Of a stretch of 27,089 nt of DNA, positions 1-8,698 are shown piece after piece (positions within the stretch are counted from its first letter, which is position 1; each line of letters opens with the position of its first letter). The translations under genes and the position numbers were made by a program. The stretch is taken from contig CAYSUS010000099.1 of assembly GCA_964434165.1 (NCBI GenBank), positions 1 through 27,089 of the forward strand, written 5' to 3'. Below the pieces are notes generated by a model. The model saw nothing but the letters and a program-made list of their open reading frames with translations, searched no databases and was not told the DNA's origin. The DNA comes from CAYSUS01 sp964434165 (GTDB lineage Bacteria > Planctomycetota > Planctomycetia > Pirellulales > Thermoguttaceae).

Positions 1-110
1 CGGGCGGGCCGACGTCGAGCGTGCCGGGCGCGGGCCCGACGACGCCGCCGGCTGGGCCGCCCGCCGCGCCGCCGGCTGGGCCGCCCGCCGCGCCGCCGAC
101 CACCCCGTGA
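1..110 (+). CDS. 3' end of a Pro/Ala/Gly-rich protein (partial)
   Basis: An open frame enters from the left edge and stops with TGA at 108-110. Only about 35 codons are visible. They encode a disordered tail rich in Pro, Ala, Gly and Thr, with an 8-residue unit (PAGPPAAP) occurring twice in tandem, matching a 24-bp DNA repeat at about 48-95. The next gene starts 22 bases later behind a strong ribosome binding site and ends in a similar Pro/Ala/Gly tail, so the two are probably cotranscribed parts of the same secretion or pilus-like locus. The family cannot be determined from this fragment. In related clusters a PilM/PilN/PilO-type gene often sits here, but that is inference. Confidence 0.6.
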   Translation, partial: GGPTSSVPGAGPTTPPAGPPAAPPAGPPAAPPTTP

Positions 111-132
111 CCGGAGCCTGGAGGAAGCGAAT

Positions 133-1803
133 ATGGACCAGGTCAAGAAGCTCTTGGCGATCCTCAAGAAGCACCATTTCTGGGTGCTCAGTGTGATCGT
201 GCTGATCCTGCTGGGAGCGTTCTACTCCACGTCGGCGGCGAAGATGTCGAAAGACTTCCAGGGCCGCAAGTCCAAGCTCGACGGGGAGTTCAGCAACATG
301 CAGGGCATCGCCGGCTCGGTGGACCCGCCGAACGAGCGCGTGATCGCCACGATCAATCGCGTCCACGCGATGCAGTTCCAGAACGTCATGGAAGGGTGGC
401 GGTACCTCTACGACCAGCAGAAGAAGAACAACCCGCTGCCCGGCGTGCTCGGCGACGAGTTCAAGGACGTGTGGGGATCGCTGGAGCCGGACGAGGAGAT
501 CCCGCCGCGGTATCGCGACACCTACTGGATCTTCATCCGCAAGTACATCCCCAAGATCCTGGAGCGCGTGGACGTGCGCCGGCCCAAGAACGAAGACGCC
601 CTGGCCGGCGAAGCCGGGGCGGAGCGGGCCATGGAGACCATCCCGGGTGGCGCCAGGGATATGGAATACGTCGGCAAGGTGGTGTGGGACACGACCAGCT
701 ACAACCAGTTGCTCCAGCGATTCAACTGGCAATCGCAGCCCACGACGACCCAGATCCGCCTGGCCCAGGAGGACCTGTGGGTGTACGAGACCCTGCTGAA
801 CATCATCAAGGAGATGAACCAGGATTCGACCAGCCATTACAACGCGGTGGTCAAACGGATCGCGGCGCTCGACGTGGGCAAGCCGGCGACGCAGGCGTTC
901 GCGGCCGCGCGCAATTCGCTCGGGCTGGGCGGCATGCAGGCAGTCGCTCCGGGAGCGACGCCCGGCATGGAGGGGCCGCCGCCGGGGGCCATGATGGAAG
1001 GGCCGTCGATGGGCATGGAAGGCCCCGGAATGATGCCCGGCATGCCCACCACGGGAAGGTCCGACGCCTTGTACGTCAACCGATACGTGACCGAGACCGA
1101 AGAGCCGGTGCCGGTGGTCGAAGGCAAGCCGCAGCACCCCTACACCGAGTTCAAGATGATGCCCATCCGCATCAGCCTGCTGATGGACCAGCGCAAGGTG
1201 CCCGAGCTGATGGTCAAGTGCTCCAACGCCAACATGCCGATCGAGGTCCGGCAGTTGCGTCTCAATCCAGGCAAGGCCACCCAGGTGAAATACGCACCGA
1301 CCGGGGCGGCGATGTCCGGCATGCCGGGGGCGTTCGGCGAGGCGCCGGGCGCGTTCGGTCCGGCCGGCCCCTACGGGGGCGGGGGCGCAACGGGCATGGA
1401 CGATATGGAGGAAATGCCCGGCGCCATGGGGCGCGGCGGGTCGGGGACGGAGGGCGTTTACCGCGGGCCGTACGACCTGCCGGTGGAGATTCTGGGGATC
1501 ATCTACATCTACGAGCGGCCGAACGAGCAACTCCTGGGCAAGGGCCCGGCCATCGACCCGACCGCCGCGCAGGCGGCTCCGGGCACGCCGGCCACGCCCC
1601 CGCCGCCGACGGAACCCCCGGAGAAGCCGACGCCGGCCGGCACGCCCAAGCCGCCGGGGGGGACGACGCCCGCGCCAGCCGGGGCGCCCACCGGGCCGGC
1701 GCCCGCGCCGGGAGGGCCGGCCCCAGCGCCCCCGGGGCCGGCAAGCAAGACGGTGCCGCCCGGGCCGGGCGCCGCGCCAGGCGCGCCCGCACCGACGGGC
1801 TGA
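133..1803 (+). CDS. Single-pass membrane protein of a secretin-linked (T2SS/T4P-like) locus
   Basis: A 556-residue protein. The ATG at 133 is preceded by GGAGGAA at 120-126 with 6-base spacing. A short basic N-terminus (MDQVKKLLAILKKHH) is followed by one hydrophobic segment at about residues 16-36, so it is probably anchored in the inner membrane with the bulk outside the cytoplasm. A helical region follows to about residue 260. After it come a Met/Gly/Pro-rich stretch (about 268-306), a more ordered segment (about 310-390), a second Gly-rich stretch (about 394-440), a short beta-like segment (LPVEILGIIYIYERP, about 450-465) and a Pro/Ala/Gly tail from about 475. I do not recognise a named family. 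Position, topology and the downstream secretin suggest a role like PilN/PilO or GspL/GspM alignment proteins, or the pilus-like proteins encoded beside secretins in the Verrucomicrobia/Planctomycetes group. That role is inferred. Confidence 0.8.
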   Translation: MDQVKKLLAILKKHHFWVLSVIVLILLGAFYSTSAAKMSKDFQGRKSKLDGEFSNMQGIAGSVDPPNERVIATINRVHAMQFQNVMEGWRYLYDQQKKNNPLPGVLGDEFKDVWGSLEPDEEIPPRYRDTYWIFIRKYIPKILERVDVRRPKNEDALAGEAGAERAMETIPGGARDMEYVGKVVWDTTSYNQLLQRFNWQSQPTTTQIRLAQEDLWVYETLLNIIKEMNQDSTSHYNAVVKRIAALDVGKPATQAFAAARNSLGLGGMQAVAPGATPGMEGPPPGAMMEGPSMGMEGPGMMPGMPTTGRSDALYVNRYVTETEEPVPVVEGKPQHPYTEFKMMPIRISLLMDQRKVPELMVKCSNANMPIEVRQLRLNPGKATQVKYAPTGAAMSGMPGAFGEAPGAFGPAGPYGGGGATGMDDMEEMPGAMGRGGSGTEGVYRGPYDLPVEILGIIYIYERPNEQLLGKGPAIDPTAAQAAPGTPATPPPPTEPPEKPTPAGTPKPPGGTTPAPAGAPTGPAPAPGGPAPAPPGPASKTVPPGPGAAPGAPAPTG

Positions 1804-1934
1804 CACTTCGGCACACCACGTTTTAAACGCAGCATCGGGTGGAAACCACAGGTCTTTCAGGTCCGGCCTTGCCGACAGAGCCAGGCACGCCCGCGGCATG
1901 GGGCCATTGACAGGGAACGGGCAGGAGGTGGGAG

Positions 1935-3995
1935 ATGAAGAAGCTCAAGCTGAACCTGGACAAGGAAGCGATCAAGGGGTTTTTCCTCCAGCACGTGGAG
2001 AAGCTCCTGTTCGCCGCGGTGATGGTGTTCTTCCTCGTGTTCGTGTACAGCGCCCTGGGTCGCGAGGGCTACACCAAGGTTCCCGACGACTTGAAGCAGG
2101 TGGCCAAGGACGCCGACAGCAAGGTGGAGAGCACTCCGCCGAAGCTCCCGGAAGGAGTGAAGCCGCCTCGCGACTTCGCCACCGAGATCGCGGCCACGGC
2201 AGGGCGAATCGATCCCACCTACTACCAGCACGCGATCCTGTGGCGGCCGCCGGTCTTCGATCCGCCGCCCAAGCGGGGCGAGCCGCGCCTGATCGCGGTG
2301 CGCGACCTGCGGGGCACGCCCGGCAACGCCGCGGTCCGCGTCAGCCAGAGCACCGGCGCGACCGGCGCCACGGGGCCGTACGGGAGCGGCAAGGAAGTGG
2401 TCGGGGAGCGCTGGGTCGTATTGACCGGCCTGGTCCCCAAGGTCGAGCAGATCAAGGCCTACTACGACGCGTTCAAGCACGCCGCCGGCGAGCGCACCGG
2501 AGGAGGCGGCATGCCCGGCGCGATGGAGATGGGCGGTGCGTCCCGCCGGGGGAAAATCGACCTCCCGCAATACGTGCACTATCACGTCCAGCGCGTCGAG
2601 GTCGATAGCGGGGGCGAGGAGATCAACGAAGACGCATGGGAAGCCAGCGCGATCCACGTGGGCAGGGCCAAGCGCCAGGCCTCGCAGCAGTGGGGCGGAG
2701 CCATGCACGGGGCGACGCCCGGCGACGGCTCCACGCTCGGCGGCGTGTCGCCCCGGTACATCGAGCCGGCCCTGGACTTCCCGATGCCGGTCTTCGCCCG
2801 GCAGCGCGAGTTCGACGAGGCGTTCGCGCACCTGCCGGAAGTGCCCCTGGCCCCGCGCGAAAAGCCCAGGTACGGCCCGGACGGCACGCCGCTGGAGCCC
2901 GAGACCGTGGTGGAGGGCGAGGGCCCGGCGGGAGACGTCCCCGCGCGCGACGACGTGCCCGACCGACCCAGCGACCTGCCGATGATGGGCCGACCCGGCA
3001 TGATGGAAGGGCCGATGGGTCCGGGCGTCGTGCCCGGCGCGGCCGGATACGGGGAGGCGGGCGTGGAAACCATGCTGTACGAGGAGCACGCGGGCGGCCC
3101 AGGCATGGGCATGGGGCAGAAGGTGCGTATGCCCGACCACAAGCTCTTCCGGTTCATCGACCGCGACGTGGAGCCCGGCAGGAAGTACCGGTACCGGGTG
3201 CGGCTGATGCTCTTCAATCCCAACTACGGGGTGGAGCCGCGATACCTGGAGCGCGTGGACCTGGGAGCCGAGGAGTACATCGTCACCGACTGGTCCGATC
3301 CCAGCCCGATCGTGGAGGTGCCCCGCGACGACCGCCTGCTCGTGCTCGGGGTCAAGCCGTCGCTCCGCGTCGCGGGCGACCCGAAGGCCTCCGTGGCCCT
3401 GGTGAAGTGGATGAACGAAGAGGGGATCGAGGCCAGCAAGGAGGAGATGGCCGAGCGCGGCCGGTTGGCGAACCTGGCCGATTGCACGTGGCCGGAAGTG
3501 GAGAAGCGGCCCACCACGAAGACCTCCAGCAGCAACATCCCCGGCGCGGCAGGCGAGCTCGAGGAGCTTTTCGAAGCGGTCCCTCCGCCCACCTTCACGC
3601 CGGGGGCGGGCGGCATGACGGGCGAGCAGCCGATCCCACTGGATTACCAGACCGAGGCCCTGGTCATCGACATGCGGGGCGGCTTTCGAATCGATGTGGA
3701 CGGCCAGGGGCGCAGCACGCCGAGCCGCGAGACCCACGAGAACGCGCCGGGCGAGGTCCTCGTGCTCGACGCCGACGGCGATCTGGTGGTCCGCAACGAG
3801 TTGATCGACACCCCGGCCTACGAGGCGTTGAAGCGCCGGCGCGATCCGCCGCGCGACGAGATGATGCCGGGCTACGGCCCCGGCATGGAGGCGGCCCCCG
3901 GGATGGAGCTGCTCATGCCTGGCTACGTGCCCGAGGAAGTGCCGGGGGCCAAGTCCAACAAGAAAGGACGCCGGCGCTCGCCGCTGCGCGAGTGA
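1935..3995 (+). CDS. Large single-pass membrane protein of the secretin-linked locus
   Basis: A 686-residue protein. The ATG at 1935 lies 4 bases after AGGAGGTG (1923-1930), one of the strongest ribosome binding sites in the window. A charged N-terminus (MKKLKLNLDKEAIKGFF) precedes one membrane segment at about residues 24-43. The remainder should be periplasmic. It has a helical/linker part, a Met/Gly/Pro-rich stretch (about 350-400), then a beta-rich segment beginning LFRFIDRDVEPGRKYRYRVR (about 403-422), which looks like a fibronectin-III-like or other Ig-like fold. A second Gly/Met-rich stretch and a basic C-terminus (KSNKKGRRRSPLRE) follow. The design parallels the preceding gene: short cytoplasmic tail, one membrane pass, disordered Met/Pro/Gly segments. 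It is 131 bases after that gene and upstream of the secretin. A structural role in the inner-membrane platform or the connection to the secretin is likely, but no catalytic motif is visible and the name is left open. Confidence 0.8.
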   Translation: MKKLKLNLDKEAIKGFFLQHVEKLLFAAVMVFFLVFVYSALGREGYTKVPDDLKQVAKDADSKVESTPPKLPEGVKPPRDFATEIAATAGRIDPTYYQHAILWRPPVFDPPPKRGEPRLIAVRDLRGTPGNAAVRVSQSTGATGATGPYGSGKEVVGERWVVLTGLVPKVEQIKAYYDAFKHAAGERTGGGGMPGAMEMGGASRRGKIDLPQYVHYHVQRVEVDSGGEEINEDAWEASAIHVGRAKRQASQQWGGAMHGATPGDGSTLGGVSPRYIEPALDFPMPVFARQREFDEAFAHLPEVPLAPREKPRYGPDGTPLEPETVVEGEGPAGDVPARDDVPDRPSDLPMMGRPGMMEGPMGPGVVPGAAGYGEAGVETMLYEEHAGGPGMGMGQKVRMPDHKLFRFIDRDVEPGRKYRYRVRLMLFNPNYGVEPRYLERVDLGAEEYIVTDWSDPSPIVEVPRDDRLLVLGVKPSLRVAGDPKASVALVKWMNEEGIEASKEEMAERGRLANLADCTWPEVEKRPTTKTSSSNIPGAAGELEELFEAVPPPTFTPGAGGMTGEQPIPLDYQTEALVIDMRGGFRIDVDGQGRSTPSRETHENAPGEVLVLDADGDLVVRNELIDTPAYEALKRRRDPPRDEMMPGYGPGMEAAPGMELLMPGYVPEEVPGAKSNKKGRRRSPLRE

Positions 3996-4478
3996 GCTCG
4001 CGCGGGACCGGCCGTCGTCTTCCCGGTGCGGCGATGCCGGAATCGCCGTGCACGATCCCCGAATTGCGCACGGCGGCTTCGCCGTAGCGCCCGCGAGGGC
4101 ACGGACGCACGACGCGAGCGTCCGCAGCGGCGGCTCTTCTGTCTCTCGATCGCCGCTTCTTGGCTCCCCGGATCGGGGCTGTTAGAAAAATCCCGGAAAG
4201 ACGGGTCGCACGCGGCGAAGTGGCCTTGACCGTGCTTGGCCCGCCGGGTATTACTCCCGCACTCTTCTACCTTGTTCCGATCGTCTTATCGACCAGCTTT
4301 TCGCGGGTGATGCTGCGCAGGCAGCGGGTGTGCCGCTGCGCGGCAGTTCCGGGGTCACGATGGCGGCGTGGAAGGTCCGCGCCGGCACGCGGCTCGCGGC
4401 ATGCCGCCGCTTGACCAGTATGCCCGAGGGTAAACGTCGGAACCGTCCTGGAATCGTGCGAGTTTGGAAAGGAGAAGC
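3996..4478 (+). other. Intergenic region and long leader before the secretin gene
   Basis: There is no convincing gene in these 483 bases: short open frames exist in several frames, but none has a ribosome binding site or protein-like composition. Two hairpins follow the upstream stop, CGGCGAT/ATCGCCG at about 4029-4048 and ACGGCG/CGCCGT at 4070-4085, neither with a T-tract. A promoter lies at 4226-4254. The inferred leader of about 218 bases contains a third hairpin, GCAGCGG-GTGTG-CCGCTGC, at about 4320-4338. No riboswitch class is recognised. Confidence 0.45.
4226..4254 (+). promoter_or_regulatory. Putative sigma-70 promoter for the secretin gene
   Basis: TTGACC at 4226-4231 and TATTAC at 4249-4254 are separated by 17 bases, close to the TTGACA-17-TATAAT consensus. 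Transcription would start near 4261, giving a 218-base untranslated leader and letting the secretin be expressed separately from the two upstream genes. Confidence 0.6.
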
Positions 4479-7400
4479 GTGTTGAGAACAACCGCCAGAA
4501 TCCTCGCGGGCCTGTTGTTTGCGGGCCTGGGCCTCTTGGCCGCGCGTTCGAACGCCGGAGAAGAGCGGCTCGCTCCGTCGAGCGCGCTGCCTCCAGCCGT
4601 TCTGGGGCAAGCAGGGCCCCGGGACAAGATGTCACAGGCAGACGACCTGCTCCGCCGCGCCCGGCAGGCCATGGCGGAGGAGGACTACGACGCTGCCGAT
4701 CAGTTGATCTCCCGGGCGGAGGCCCTGGACGTCAGCTACGGACCGATGAACCTGAGCGACTCGCCGGCCAGGGCGCGTCGCGAGTTGGAGAGCCGTCGCC
4801 GGGGAGATACGGCTCGCCCCGGGGCGTTGTTCGCTCTGCCCTTCCGCCGGCGCGACGACGTCCGCGATCCGTTCGCCGAGCGCGACGCGCGGCGCGGCTC
4901 GATCGCCAAGCTTCCGCCGGTTGACCAGGTTAGCCCGGTCAGGCCGCCGGCCGGCGGCTCGCCCCGCGGCGCCGACCGCATCAAGAGCGACGAGATGCTG
5001 ATCGGCGCGCGCCGGGCCCTGGCCCTGGGAGACGTGCGTCGGGCGCAGAGCCTGGTGGACCAGGCCCGCGCCACCGGCGTGCGCTACGGCATGCACGAGG
5101 ATTCGCCCGCCAAGATCGAGGCGGCGATCCAGCAGTACGAGAGCCTGATGGATCAGCCGACCGAGCGCCGCGACACGGAAGGCTACCGGCGCCAGTACGC
5201 CCGACTCCTCATGGATCAGGCGGAAGCGCTGATGCAATGGAACCAATACGGCGAGGCGGAGCGGCTGGCCCTGGAGGCCGGCCGGCAGCGGATCACGTGG
5301 GGTCCGCTCGACGCCAAGCCCGAGACCCTTCTGCGCCAGATCGATGCCGCGCGAAGCGAGTCGCGGGGCGCGACGGAGCTGGCGCACGATTCCTCCGGGG
5401 CTTCGGAGCCCTCGATGGCGGCCAAGCAGAAGGCCGCGCGCATGCTCCACTACGCCCGCGAGGCCCTCTCCGCCGGCGACCTGGTTCGGGCGGAGAACCT
5501 GGCGCGGCAGGCGGAGAGGATGCAAGTCCCCGAGTCGGCGTTCGGCACGGGCGAGGATTCGCCGGGCATGCTCCTGGCCGAGATCCGCCAGGCCCGGCTG
5601 GGTGACCGATCGGTGCGCCACGCAGGCGGGGAGTTCCCCGTGACCCGTGCGGCAGGTCCCTACGACGTGGGCCATCGCGCGTCGCACGCCGTGTACGATC
5701 CCCGTCGGGACAGCACGCGCAACGTGCCGGCCGAAGCCAACGCGCCGTATCCCGGGGCGTACAGCCTGGCGCAGAACCGGGAGGCCCCGCGCGGCGGGGC
5801 GGGCGGAGCCGCGGCGCTGTTCCGACAGGGCGAGGAAGCCCTGAAGAACCGCGACACCGAGGCCGCCCTGCGGTACTTCCGTCAGGCTGCCCAGTACCGC
5901 GACGAGCTGGACCCGCAGTCCGCCCAGCGGCTGCAGGAGTATCTCCAGATCTACTCGACTCCCTCGAGTCCGCACTCGATGCTCGGCGAGACCTTGGCCC
6001 GTCAGGAGGCCCTCCTCCGTCAGGTCCACGCGGACGTGGCGCACCAGGAGAGCACGGCCCTGCGCATGCGGGAGTCGGATCCGAAGGGCGCGCTGGCGCT
6101 GTTGGAGGAGACGCGCAAGCGCGTCGAGAGCTCGGCCCTGGACGAGGCCCTCCGCAACCAGCTCCTCCGCCGCATCGACCGCAACGTGGAGCTGACGCGG
6201 AAATACATCAGCGAGCACCAGCCGCGCATCGAGCTGGACGAGCGCAACCGGCGGATCCAGGAAGAGGTGGACCGCAATCGGATGACCAAGCTCGAGGTCC
6301 AGGAGAAGCTGGCCTTGATGGTCGACGACTTCAACCGCCTCATGGACGAGCAGCGCTATGCCGAGGCCGAGCTCACCGCCAAGAAGGCTTCGGCGCTCGA
6401 CCCGGAGAACCCGGTCGTCGTGCAGCTCGTGCGGCAGTCGCAGTTCATCCGCCGTTACATGAACAACGTGGCGGTGGCCGACGCCCGCGAGCGGAGCAAC
6501 TTCGAGATGTGGGGCGACGTGGACCGCGCCTCGGTGGTTCCGGTCAACGACCTGAATCCACTCGTCTTTCCCGACGCCAGGGAGTGGGAGCGGCTCACGC
6601 AGAGCCGCGCCCGGCTTCTGGCCGAAGGCCGCCGCGGCCGCTCGGAGCGCGACCTGGAGATCGAGCAGAAGCTCAAGACCCCGGTGGCGCTGCAGTTCCA
6701 GAACGCCCCCCTGGCCACCGTCATGGACTACCTGGCCAAGCTGGCCGACGTCAACCTGCACCTCGACCCGCAGGGCCTTGCCGAAGAGGGCGTCAGCACC
6801 GACACCCCGGTGACGATCAACCTCAGCCGCGAGATCTCCCTGCGCAGCGCGCTGAACCTGATCCTCCAGCCCCTCCACCTGAACTACGTGATCAAGGACG
6901 AGGTGCTGAAGATCACCAGCGAGCAGATGCGGGATACGCAGGTCTATCCGGTCAGCTATCCGGTCGCCGACCTCGTCGTGCCGATCCCCAACTTCACGCC
7001 CAATCCGCGGATGGGCCTCGCCGGCGCGTACCATGACGCGCTGGGCGCGATCGGCTTCGGCGGGTTCAACTCCTTCGGCGGCGGATCGGCCCCGCTGAGC
7101 GTGGTGGCCAGCCGCGACGGCAGCCAGAACAGCGCCATGATCAGCCCGGCCGTGATGGCGCAGATGCAGCAGATGACCGGCGGGGCGGCGATGAGCGGGC
7201 CCCGGAGCATGCCGATGGGCTTCGGCCCCGGCGGGCTCGGCGGCGGCGCACAGGCCGACTTCGACAGTCTCATCGACCTGATCACCTCGACGATCAAGCC
7301 CACCACGTGGGACGACGTCGGCGGACCGGGCTCGATCGCCCCCTTCGAGACCAACCTCAGCATCGTGGTCAGCCAGACGCAGGACGTGCACGAGGAGATC

Positions 7401-8507
7401 GTCGATCTGCTCGAGCAGCTCCGCCGCCTCCAGGACCTGCAGGTGACGATCGAGGTCCGGTTCATCACGCTGCAGGACAACTTCTTCGAGCGGATCGGCG
7501 TCGATTTCGACTTCGACATCAACGACAACATCGACCGGCCGTTCCAGGTCTTCGGGGCTCCGTTCGATCCCCCGGACATCGACCGCAACGATCCCGACGT
7601 GATGAGCGCCCCGCCGGTCCGCGACCTCCGCGACCGCGACCACGACAACAGCGTCGTGGTGGGCACGCAGACGGCCGGGGCCAACGTCAACCTGGGGGCC
7701 TTCTCGGCCGACCTGGACATCCCCTTCCGGCAGGACAGCTTCAGCCTGGCCGTGCCGCAGTTCGGCGGGTTCAACGCCGCCAACAACCCGGGAGCCCAGA
7801 TCGGTTTCGCGATCCTCAGCGAGATCGAGGCGTTCTTCTTCATCCAGGCCGCCCAGGGCGACACGCGCACCAACGTGCTCCAGGCGCCCAAGGTCACGCT
7901 GTTCAACGGCCAGCAGGCGTTCGTCTCCGACACCTCGCAGAGCCCCTTCGTGATCAGCGTGATCCCGGTGGTGGGCGACTTCGCCGCCGCCCAGCAGCCG
8001 GTGATCGTCGTGCTCAACGAGGGGACCTTCCTCACGGTGCAGGCGGTGGTGTCGAACGATCGGCGCTTCGTCCGACTGACCGTCGTGCCGTTCTTCAGCC
8101 GGATCGACGAGGTGAACACCTTCCAGTTCACCGGCTCGGAGACGACCTCGGAGGAGACCTCGACGCAGGGCAACCAGGAGAACCCCAACGACAACACGAG
8201 GAACGACGAGTCGCGGACCGTGACCACGTCGGGTACCACGGTTCAGTTGCCGACGTTCTCCTTCGTGACGGTAACCACCACGGTGAGCGTGCCCGACGGC
8301 GGCACGGTGCTCCTCGGCGGGATCAAACGGTTGAGCGAGGATCGCCGCGAGTTCGGCGTGCCCATGCTCAACAAGATCCCCTACGTCAGCCGGCTGTTCA
8401 AGAACGTCGGCATCGGCCGCTCGACCTCCAGCCTGATGATGATGGTCACGCCGCGGATCATCATCCAGGAGGAGGAGGAAGAGCGGCTGGGAATCCAGGC
8501 CCCGTAG
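4479..8507 (+). CDS. Secretin (GspD/PilQ superfamily) with N-terminal repeat array
   Basis: An outer-membrane secretin of 1342 residues, far longer than typical GspD or PilQ (about 650-750). GTG at 4479 is chosen because AAAGGAG lies at 4468-4474; TTG at 4482 is equally compatible. A signal peptide (LLFAGLGLLAARSNA) ends near residue 27. Residues about 54-500 hold five helical, TPR-like repeats of roughly 50 residues, each with an A..L..A..A.. helix pair; several end in a YG/WG...DSP or DAKP turn. A further helical, charged region with one more TPR-like unit runs to about 660. An STN/N-domain-like segment begins at TPVALQFQNAPLATVMDYLA (about 732), followed by a Gly/Met-rich insert. The C-terminal secretin domain (about 985-1335) carries the signature VPDGGTVLLGGIKR and NKIPYVSRLFKNVG. 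A Ser/Thr/Asn-rich insert near 1225-1255 interrupts the barrel region. It forms the outer-membrane channel of a type II secretion or pilus-like machine; the substrate is unknown. Confidence 0.93.
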   Translation: MLRTTARILAGLLFAGLGLLAARSNAGEERLAPSSALPPAVLGQAGPRDKMSQADDLLRRARQAMAEEDYDAADQLISRAEALDVSYGPMNLSDSPARARRELESRRRGDTARPGALFALPFRRRDDVRDPFAERDARRGSIAKLPPVDQVSPVRPPAGGSPRGADRIKSDEMLIGARRALALGDVRRAQSLVDQARATGVRYGMHEDSPAKIEAAIQQYESLMDQPTERRDTEGYRRQYARLLMDQAEALMQWNQYGEAERLALEAGRQRITWGPLDAKPETLLRQIDAARSESRGATELAHDSSGASEPSMAAKQKAARMLHYAREALSAGDLVRAENLARQAERMQVPESAFGTGEDSPGMLLAEIRQARLGDRSVRHAGGEFPVTRAAGPYDVGHRASHAVYDPRRDSTRNVPAEANAPYPGAYSLAQNREAPRGGAGGAAALFRQGEEALKNRDTEAALRYFRQAAQYRDELDPQSAQRLQEYLQIYSTPSSPHSMLGETLARQEALLRQVHADVAHQESTALRMRESDPKGALALLEETRKRVESSALDEALRNQLLRRIDRNVELTRKYISEHQPRIELDERNRRIQEEVDRNRMTKLEVQEKLALMVDDFNRLMDEQRYAEAELTAKKASALDPENPVVVQLVRQSQFIRRYMNNVAVADARERSNFEMWGDVDRASVVPVNDLNPLVFPDAREWERLTQSRARLLAEGRRGRSERDLEIEQKLKTPVALQFQNAPLATVMDYLAKLADVNLHLDPQGLAEEGVSTDTPVTINLSREISLRSALNLILQPLHLNYVIKDEVLKITSEQMRDTQVYPVSYPVADLVVPIPNFTPNPRMGLAGAYHDALGAIGFGGFNSFGGGSAPLSVVASRDGSQNSAMISPAVMAQMQQMTGGAAMSGPRSMPMGFGPGGLGGGAQADFDSLIDLITSTIKPTTWDDVGGPGSIAPFETNLSIVVSQTQDVHEEIVDLLEQLRRLQDLQVTIEVRFITLQDNFFERIGVDFDFDINDNIDRPFQVFGAPFDPPDIDRNDPDVMSAPPVRDLRDRDHDNSVVVGTQTAGANVNLGAFSADLDIPFRQDSFSLAVPQFGGFNAANNPGAQIGFAILSEIEAFFFIQAAQGDTRTNVLQAPKVTLFNGQQAFVSDTSQSPFVISVIPVVGDFAAAQQPVIVVLNEGTFLTVQAVVSNDRRFVRLTVVPFFSRIDEVNTFQFTGSETTSEETSTQGNQENPNDNTRNDESRTVTTSGTTVQLPTFSFVTVTTTVSVPDGGTVLLGGIKRLSEDRREFGVPMLNKIPYVSRLFKNVGIGRSTSSLMMMVTPRIIIQEEEEERLGIQAP

Positions 8508-8542
8508 CACGTCGGGTCTGCGTCGCAGCAGCGGACGTCCAT

Positions 8543-8590
8543 GCCCGCCGTCGGCCCCTCGCGGACCGGCGGCGGGCTTCTTTCGTTTCC
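8543..8590 (+). terminator. Rho-independent terminator of the secretin gene
   Basis: GCCCGCCG TCGG at 8543-8554 pairs with CCGG CGGCGGGC at 8566-8577 (12 pairs including one G-T) around an 11-base loop. A T-rich run (TTCTTTCGTTTCC) follows. It lies 35 bases after the secretin stop. Confidence 0.75.
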
Positions 8591-8612
8591 TGCCCGGCTC
8601 CTCGCGCACGGG

Positions 8613-8640
8613 TTGACCTTTGCTGGCCGGGGCGGATCAT
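8613..8640 (+). promoter_or_regulatory. Putative promoter for the DUF423 gene
   Basis: TTGACC at 8613-8618 and GATCAT at 8635-8640 with 16-base spacing. It sits just after the secretin terminator and about 60 bases upstream of the next start codon. Confidence 0.45.
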
Positions 8641-8698
8641 GGGAGGGGTGACGATCGCGGCATGGGGCCGCCCGCGGACCACACCCCGGGAGAAACCG

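Noticed and set aside
1857..3737. A 626-codon open frame on the minus strand opposite the second membrane-protein gene.
   Set aside because: It is a G/C-driven shadow: Arg/His/Gly/Leu-rich product without domains, entirely antisense to a gene with a strong ribosome binding site and gene-like composition.
4632..8609. A 1325-codon minus-strand open frame antisense to the secretin gene.
   Set aside because: Its product is rich in His, Arg, Asp, Val and Leu with no recognisable motif, whereas the plus strand carries unmistakable secretin signatures.
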